Source: Tubulanus polymorphus
Taxonomy: Eukaryota; Nemertea; Palaeonemertea; Tubulaniformes; Tubulanidae
Reading direction: 5' to 3'
Length of the DNA stretch: 64,000 nucleotides
Assembly (NCBI RefSeq): GCF_964204645.1
Contig: NC_134030.1
Coordinates: 20,589,110 to 20,653,109, forward strand
Position numbers and translations under genes: made by a program. Below the pieces are notes generated by a model, which saw nothing but the letters and a program-made list of their open reading frames with translations, made no database searches and had not been told where the DNA came from. Each line of letters opens with the position of its first letter. Positions within the stretch are counted from its first letter, which is position 1. Shown here piece by piece: positions 57,582-64,000 of this stretch.

Positions 57582-58549
57582 GTAGATGATAATCAGCGAA
57601 AATCAAAGAACACGACAAACGGTAGGATTGAATTATTTCAAATAATCTTATATAGTAGTTTCACAAAAAATGAAAGTAATCTGAAATCAGTTATTCTGAT
57701 CTATTCTGATTTAGTAGTTATTCTTTACTTAGTTTGATATTTACAGTAGTCGTAGTTAGGTTTGTTCTGTTCTGTGCCATCGCCATCGCCATCGTCGCAA
57801 GATCACATAATCCATTTGAAAATCCTACAAATACAATTTCTTCATGTTTATTTGTGTCTAAAGCCACACGACACATCAACATTTCAGGTGCCGAACCGTT
57901 GTCGCACCGATTCCAATATTTTTTCGACTTCGAAAATGTGGACGTCAAACGCGGAATCGTGTTCGGCGAGGGAGCCAATATGACGGCGGATGACGGCCGG
58001 AAACGGGTCGAGCTAATGGTAGGCAAAGACGGTGTCGATAAAAGTCAAGCAATCATATCGAGAAGCAGTGCCATTGCATTACGTTTCGCCAACAAGAGGG
58101 ATGAAATTGCTCCAAAAAATTATTCGATTTCGTTTATATTTCGTGGTAAAGGTTTCGTATCTATATTTGCGAACTTTGCTAAACCGAATCCAGGGGAAGG
58201 AACAAGAAACACAAGAAGATACTTCACGGTATATTTCAAATTGGATTCGAGATATGCCACTAACGGCAGGTGCTTAGGTCCAACGTTGAAAACAGAATCA
58301 CACTTCAAGATTGATAAAACGCTCCTGAATAAAAAGAAACTTATCTCCGTTCGATGTTCGAACGGGATTATGTACGTCGATGATGTAGAAGGGAAATTAG
58401 TCAGAGAAGTTAAACTGCCCGAAACCGATACTTCAAGGATAGCGAGCACTGCTGGTCCCGAAGTCGCTAACATAATGAAAGAAACGCTATACGCCGTTAA
58501 TATTTATCAAGCGCTGATTGACAACCTAAAGATTGACGTTTGGAATTAG
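57582..58549 (+). CDS. Second PAN/LamG copy: intact linker and LamG-like exons
   Basis: Exons 57582-57621 (40 nt, VDDNQRKSKNTTN) and 57888-58549 (662 nt) have exactly the lengths and phases of exons 2 and 3 of the upstream gene. The large exon encodes FQYFFDFENVDVKRGIVFGE, NYSISFIFRG, VRCSNGIMYVDD and ALIDNLKIDVWN followed by a stop, with no disabling change. Its own first exon is decayed, so expression would need splicing from the upstream gene's first exon (phase 0 fits) or an unseen new start. An in-frame hydrophobic stretch just upstream (57734 on) lacks an ATG. Confidence 0.65.
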
Positions 58550-58559
58550 CGATTTTGGC

Positions 58560-60240
58560 TGTTGGTGGATTAACTCATTTAGAAAGAACATGACATAAAA
58601 GCTGTCAGCTGAAATCTAGTCAATGATCTTTGCACTCCGGTGGCCCCTCTAACTAATCTTTGTATTGAGAAGCCCATTGTACAAAATAGCCGCGCGCGAT
58701 CACATTTTGGACTTGGTAAAATTGGCACTATTATTCTAATGGTTTCCGAAGTTTATCCGAATCTCATCATCAGGTAAAAGGGTGGTAGTCTCGAAAACGT
58801 TTTGACGATGATACAATTGTAACATAATTTCAGTTCTAATGCCAGTCGAATCAAAGTATGCGAACGTCTGCACTTTGCTTGCCAGTCTTCGGTGTTCTAC
58901 TACGGATATTTTCCGCGGATGTTTTTGTCCCAGCCATAACTACCGATTAATTGGCGTCAACTTCAAATGACGTAAAATATCCTAAAATACAGTGCATTGT
59001 CTTACGCACGACTAACGGGCTTGATAATATTGAAAATACATGTATATTTATGAGTGGCATCTGCACATTGACTCATGGCCCAATAAATTCCCAACATGAC
59101 ATCACGAAACTTCCTACTACTGGTTCTATTAATCATTCTACGGGGATTGACCACTTCAATCACGAAATTTACCTAAACTACTGGTGAATGCATCCTTCCA
59201 CACAAGATAGCAGCCCCCATACCACAATGTCTTAATCAAATTGTCTATTGTTGGAATATGTTAGCTTCCAGGAAATAGGGATGGGAACGAGTATAGGCGA
59301 TTAGATCGATGTCATTGTGATGGGCCCCTGCCATACCACGGAGGATACCCTTTTCTTCAAGACAGAAGTTGTTCAAACCTGCAAATGTGACTCTAAATCC
59401 TCTTGAAAATTGCATTTTTGGATGGATTGAAAATAGCTGAAATCGATATCGACGACTAACTTATCACAATTTTCTGGTGGGATTTATGAGTCAGGCACAT
59501 ATTCAGGAAGGACCTGTAGCAGTAGCCTGTCGCACAGTAGACCGTAACTCTAACATGTAACAAACTTGTGGTACATAAAGTCGAGAATGATCGAATTTGA
59601 GCTATTATCAGTGGTTGTATGGCAACCTGTCGTTCGCATTTTCTCTGCTTATAATGCACCTCTAGACGTTTACCTTTCATATTGTCCTCAGACTTGTCCT
59701 CATCAAAAATAATCACTATCCAATGTCACAAGGCCAAGAACACCGCATGGACAACGCCGAAACAAACAAATATTCAAATTCTATTGTGCATTGGTATCCT
59801 AGTGATTTACATCCTTAATTAACGACGGTGCCGAATCCACAAGTCAAGGACCTACAAAAAGTATCGACTCAGCTACGGACTAGACATTAATGATTCTAGA
59901 TAGTTTTACATGAAGATAGTTGCCCTGTTCACAATCCGAGAAGGCTATAAGGGACTATACGAATTACTTTTTTTACTATTTGTTATTGTCAAATTTAAAA
60001 CTAAATGTCAGGTAAGACGGCAATATCAATAAACCCAATGTTCTTCTTCTTGTTCAACTTGATGTACTTTATTGGTAACATGTTTTCGTCATTTTGCACA
60101 TCTGACATACGGCGATATTGCATTGTACAGACCCATCAAATCCAAATGCGCACAGCAAACACAATAAGCGTCCAGGCACTGATAAAAAAAGCTTTCGAAA
60201 ACACATATATCAACTGTCAAATGAAAAAGTTAATGACACC
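58560..60240. other. Spacer, no gene recognised
   Basis: Short open frames exist on both strands (for example 59456-59716 minus, with NMKGKRLEVHYKQRKC), but none shows a family signature or splice support. They may be remnants of a transposon. Confidence 0.45.
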
Positions 60241-60252
60241 TGGTGAAATGAT

Positions 60253-60278
60253 TCATATCCCCTCGAAGCGTATAAAAA
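60253..60278 (+). promoter_or_regulatory. Promoter of the Gly-Tyr repeat protein gene
   Basis: GAAATGATTCAT followed by TATAAAAA at 60271-60278. The same pair (TGAAATGATTCAT then TATATAAAA at about 63772) precedes the paralogue at the right edge. A non-coding first exon then ends at CACCAG before GTAAAT (about 60336) and splices to the CAG just before the ATG. Confidence 0.6.
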
Positions 60279-60412
60279 CCATCGCAAAAAGTTCATAACG
60301 TCTTACCTTGGAAAAGAACTATTCAAACCGCACCAGGTAAATCACCACCGTATTATCGTGCGTTCTTGCGATAGCGTAAAACTTATTTGCCTGTTAAATT
60401 TTTCGATTCAGG

Positions 60413-60995
60413 ATGAAGTTAGTTTTCCTCGTCACGATGGCCCTTGTGGCCGTGGCTGCTGCGGGTTAGTATAATATTTGACAGTATGAAGAAAATCGAG
60501 TCCATAACCCTGCATTCTAATTTGACCATTTTTACATTTCTCCGTTAAGGCGATGGCTATGGTTACGGCTATGGTGATGTGACTGTGGTCGAAGAGTATG
60601 GCTATGGTGGTGACTACGAAACTGGTTACGGCTATGGTGGTGAATACGACGATGGCTATGGCTATGGTGGTGAATACGACGATGGCTACGGCTATGGTGG
60701 TGAATACGACGATGGCTACGGCTATGGTGGTGAATACGACGATGGCTATGGCTATGGTGGTGAATACGACGATGGCTATGGCTATGGTGGTGAATACGAC
60801 GATGACTATGGCTATGATGGTGAATACGACGATGGCTATGGCTATGGTGGTGAATACGACGATGGCTATGGCTATGGTGGTGAATACGACGATGGCTATG
60901 GCTATGGTGGTGAATACGACGATGGCTATGGCTATGGTGGTGAATACGACGATGGCTATGGCTATGGTGGTGAATACGATGATGATTACTACTAA
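60413..60995 (+). CDS. Secreted Gly-Tyr-rich acidic repeat protein
   Basis: Exons 60413-60464 and 60550-60995 give 165 residues. The signal peptide MKLVFLVTMALVAVAAAG is followed by a short lead and 12 repeats of a 10-residue unit (GYGYGGEYDD), ending DDDYY. The 30-bp DNA repeats are almost identical, so the array expanded recently or is kept uniform by conversion. Gly-Tyr repeats are typical of structural secretions (shell matrix, cuticle, mucus or adhesive proteins); the regular Glu-Asp-Asp adds a negative, possibly calcium-binding, character. Function is inferred from composition only. Long open frames on the other strand here are products of the repeat. Confidence 0.85.
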
Positions 60996-63200
60996 TAAGC
61001 CAAAGGTTAGTACTCAAGTCGAATAATGCGTTTGATAATGATTTATCGAGTTTGTACATGTACGTAATATCGACATTCATGGTGAAATAGTTCTTGAAAT
61101 ACATACCGAATATTACATAAATATGATCTAAGCAATGGATTTCTACAAGACACCGTATGAAAAACAAGCTTGACGCCCACTCTCTAATAATTTGGATGAC
61201 ATAAAAGGATTATATTCGACCTAAATTGAAATTAAGTAGAACCGCGTTCACTTGGGACTGTCAGCAGGTGTCAGACAATTGTTAAAAAAACGGAGTACGT
61301 AAAGAGGGGTAACAAGTCTATTGAGTAAACAAGTGAATGATTACATAATCAATGGGTGGTGTTAGGTTTGCGTGCTCTTCTCATTTCACGATAATGCCGA
61401 TATTGCAATAATGCAAGGGCAACATATTACTTAACACGTGAAAAGAAAATGATAGATATATTTGTGTTGATGAAAATGTAAATGTTTCGTATGTTGAATT
61501 TGTTGATGCTAAAGTATTCTGTGATTTCAGATGAATTCGTTCTATTTCAGGGCCGCTCACAATTGATGCTGATGACATCAAACCATTCATATCGATGCTT
61601 CTTGTTGCCCCGAATTCATCGCTTACGTCAATAAAAGCCATTATCAAATGAAAGAACTTCTTTTAAGATCTTAACTGAAAAGGAATAAAAACTTCAAACA
61701 AATCTACTTCAAACACCAGATATTAGAAATCCTGCATTAATACTGTTAACAATTATCATTTTCACTTCAAAATGAATGACATAACAGACGATTGTTCAGT
61801 ACACCTTTACTCTACATCGCTTCAGACTCTTTTAGAATTTTATACGAGACATTATTTTCATTAAAAATGAAGGACAAACAGCAGAAATGAGACATTTTAT
61901 CAGCACACTTTCAAAAACTGATCGCCTAAAGTTGACATGTGTCCAATACTTCATCTGAGACATTTTTATTTGAAAAAAAAACTACATGCACCAGATATTA
62001 GACATTTTATCAGCAAACATTCAACAACTGATCGTCCTCTCTTCACATATGTTCAGTACTTCACCAGATATTAGGCATTTTATAAAGACACTTTCAAAAA
62101 AACTGATCGCCCACACTTCACGTGTGTTCAGACTTCGGTCGAAAGATTTTGAGTTGAATATGAACGACAGACATTAGAATTTCGCACTTTCAAAAAGGAT
62201 TCTTATCGATACAGGCGTGAGATTTGGATTGTCAACACGGATCACATCATCATTATCCCTACGTTGATATGATTCCAGAGTACTAACAGTATCTATTCGA
62301 GGAATGCGTTTGGCTTGACGGGATATTCCTCCCATTTGAATAGTGAGCAACAATTGTTTGATAGTGGGATATATTCCATGGAACTTACAGTAGGACATCG
62401 CCGTTGATAGATCCCCAACATCAATGACGACATTAAATGGGTTCCCTTTTCCGAGATCAAAACAGGCCGGCCGGATCGAAAGAAGTTCCCAAGACATTTA
62501 AGTTTAGGCCGATCACCATTACATATGTCACCACCCAGCTGTTCAATTTTACAAATGTACAATACCGCAATATCCCTACCCAATATTTCAGTTTGGGCAT
62601 TACGAACAGCTGTTGCGAACTTTCAAAACGACTATAACAGTCTTTGAAACGCTATTAACCTTCACAATATTGGAGGTATGCGGAATGCACTTGCAAAGGC
62701 GATATCAACGTGATACCAGATTTATAGAAGTGATTATGGGTATGGGAACAGGTGGTTGTGGGTGACAGTCGAAGTGGACAAAGGTTGTTGGCACCGGTAT
62801 GCCAGGTAGTCGTGAAATATAGTACGTGAAACCAGGTCGTGGCGGACGCAAGGGCATTGAGGACGACAGTGAGTTAGGTAAAAGGTCATGGAGGGTTTGT
62901 TGCCTAATACTGGGACTCGAGGGTTCGAAACTGGGATGCCAGGTCATGGAGTTCCCCAGTTTTGCATTAGGCTGCTGGGATGACTTGGGTGATTAGTGAG
63001 CTTGAATTTGGGATATCCAATCTATAAGTGCTTGGGCTCGGTACAACTTGTCGCAATGCCAACTGGGTGGTTTAGCGGGTTAAATGTGCAGCTGGCTTCG
63101 AAACACCAGTGAATTCCTGTGTTGAGAATAATGATATATAAATATTATAAGTTTATTTCTTTACTCAAGAGATACAATACAGACATCTCTATTAGATAAC
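60996..63200. other. Spacer with satellite remnants and an unassigned ORF
   Basis: 61690-62180 holds diverged 109-bp satellite units. On the minus strand 62174-62497 is open (107 codons, with NPFNVVIDVGDLS) and overlaps another open frame to 62583; no family was recognised, and it may be a transposon fragment. Confidence 0.4.
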
Positions 63201-63202
63201 AT

Positions 63203-63535
63203 CCTCCCCCGGCAGGGATTCGAGCCTGATGGCATCGAGATTGCCACGGTACGAAACCCTGCCATAATCGACCGTGTGCGCAGATACATGCGCAGTTTAG
63301 ATGATGTGATTTTTAGCCAATCAGAAATCCCGTTTTATTTTAGCCCGGGTTTTCCCATTTATAGTTCTTCCTTGAAATGTCCTTCAGCGACTATACAACG
63401 AGCAATCTGATTGGTGCCGCCAGTTTTCGTTCAGAAAGCTGAGTGTACCTGCGCACCCGGTCTACTGATGCAGGGGTTCGTGCCGTGGCTGAGTGTAGCG
63501 ATGCCATCAGGTTCGAGTCCCTGCAGAGGGAGGAT
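63203..63535. mobile_element. Intact MITE-like element with about 65-bp terminal inverted repeats
   Basis: Left end ACATCCTCCCCCGGCAGGG and right end CCTGCAGAGGGAGGATGT are inverted repeats that continue through GATTCGAGCCTGATGGCATC. TAGATA flanks both sides, a likely target duplication. The interior (AATCCCGTTTTATTTTAGCC) matches the copy at 8.6 kb and the ends match the copy at 46.4 kb. No coding capacity. Confidence 0.85.
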
Positions 63536-63754
63536 GTTAGATAAATGAAAAAAAAAATTACAGAAAGTGCGGGATAATTGAAAGGAATGGTGTGTTAGTA
63601 CTCGATTATGTAAATGTGTTGATCGTCGAAGTCAGTGACGTCACTACGCAAATGTCTGACTACGAACTAACCTATGTTGCAGAGCATAAATCATTCCGGA
63701 CATAGGAAGCAAAATAGAGTAAGGGAACAGATTATCAGCACCTGTTGAAATGAT

Positions 63755-63780
63755 TCATGCGATGGCTTAGGTATATAAAA
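63755..63780 (+). promoter_or_regulatory. Promoter of the second Gly-Tyr repeat-type gene
   Basis: TGAAATGATTCAT and TATATAAAA are conserved with 60253-60278 in order and spacing. A non-coding first exon would end at TTTTTAAG before GTATTT (about 63839). Confidence 0.55.
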
Positions 63781-63969
63781 CCACATTGAAGAAAAATCGA
63801 CATCTCATCTCGGAAAAGAACAGCCTCCAACTTTTTAAGGTATTTTGTAAAGTGTTCGCTTGTTTCATCTGCCAATTCACATTTGTTCTAGCGTAAACAC
63901 GTTCTTTGATGAGAAACACGTTTTTTTTGTAAATGAGGGCATTTTCAATGGTCATGTTTCTAATGCAGG

Positions 63970-64000
63970 ATGAAGTTAGTTTTCCTTGTCATGATGGCAA
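63970..64000 (+). CDS. Start of a paralogue of the Gly-Tyr repeat protein (cut by window edge)
   Basis: MKLVFLVMMA follows an intron-acceptor CAG exactly as at 60413, and the promoter and 5' UTR plan is also conserved. The rest of the gene lies beyond the window. Confidence 0.75.
   Translation, partial: MKLVFLVMMA

Noticed and set aside
60532-61167. 211-codon minus-strand frame rich in His and Ser
   Set aside because: It is the reverse of the 30-bp Gly-Tyr repeat; the plus-strand product has a signal peptide, splice sites and a promoter.

Overview
The window is nuclear DNA from an invertebrate animal. Genes have many short exons bounded by GT-AG introns, a eukaryotic tRNA-Pro is present, and the AT-rich spacers are full of SINE-like and foldback repeats. 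The gene set (tandem secreted C-type lectins, an acetylcholine-binding-protein-like gene, a DBH/MOXD1-like monooxygenase, a Gly-Tyr-rich secreted repeat protein) fits a lophotrochozoan such as a mollusc, annelid or brachiopod. I cannot name the species. All exon models below were read by eye from splice sites, reading phase and family similarity.

Layout. (1) 1-16.1 kb, minus strand: four small secreted C-type lectin genes, each with a 49-nt signal exon, a 144-nt exon, a 74-86-nt exon and a last exon. They form two copies of a two-gene block, with a decayed last exon at 2.7 kb. (2) 16.1-20.5 kb: repeats and a SINE. (3) 20.57-29.72 kb, plus strand: a 15-exon copper type II monooxygenase like MOXD1/DBH with two DOMON domains; a tRNA-Pro gene lies antisense in intron 9. 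(4) 32.69-34.10 kb, plus: an intronless SLC18-like vesicular transporter. (5) 36.5-38.0 kb, plus: a divergent C-type lectin. (6) 38.9-41.4 kb, minus: a fifth lectin of the array type, with an optional extra exon. (7) 43.7-47.95 kb, minus: an AChBP-like protein. (8) 49.45-52.04 kb, minus: a secreted two-Ig-domain gene whose signal exon is a duplicate of the AChBP-like signal exon. (9) 54.3-58.5 kb, plus: a PAN plus LamG-like gene and a second, partly decayed copy. (10) 60.4-61.0 kb, plus: a Gly-Tyr-Glu-Asp repeat secreted protein, with the start of a paralogue at the right edge.

How the parts relate. The lectins, Ig protein, PAN/LamG protein and Gly-Tyr protein are all predicted to be secreted, consistent with mucus, cuticle, shell or humoral defence (inference). 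The DBH/MOXD1-like enzyme, the SLC18-like transporter and the AChBP-like protein all belong to families linked to small neurotransmitter-type molecules. The enzyme and transporter are co-oriented neighbours, but no shared pathway is shown.

Most distinctive features: the two-DOMON monooxygenase; the AChBP-like protein lacking the first Cys-loop cysteine; the Ig gene that is phase-compatible with the AChBP body and shares its signal exon; the replacement of a lectin last exon; and a recurrent covarying hairpin motif (CTGANGA, stem, GAAACG) spread through the window.
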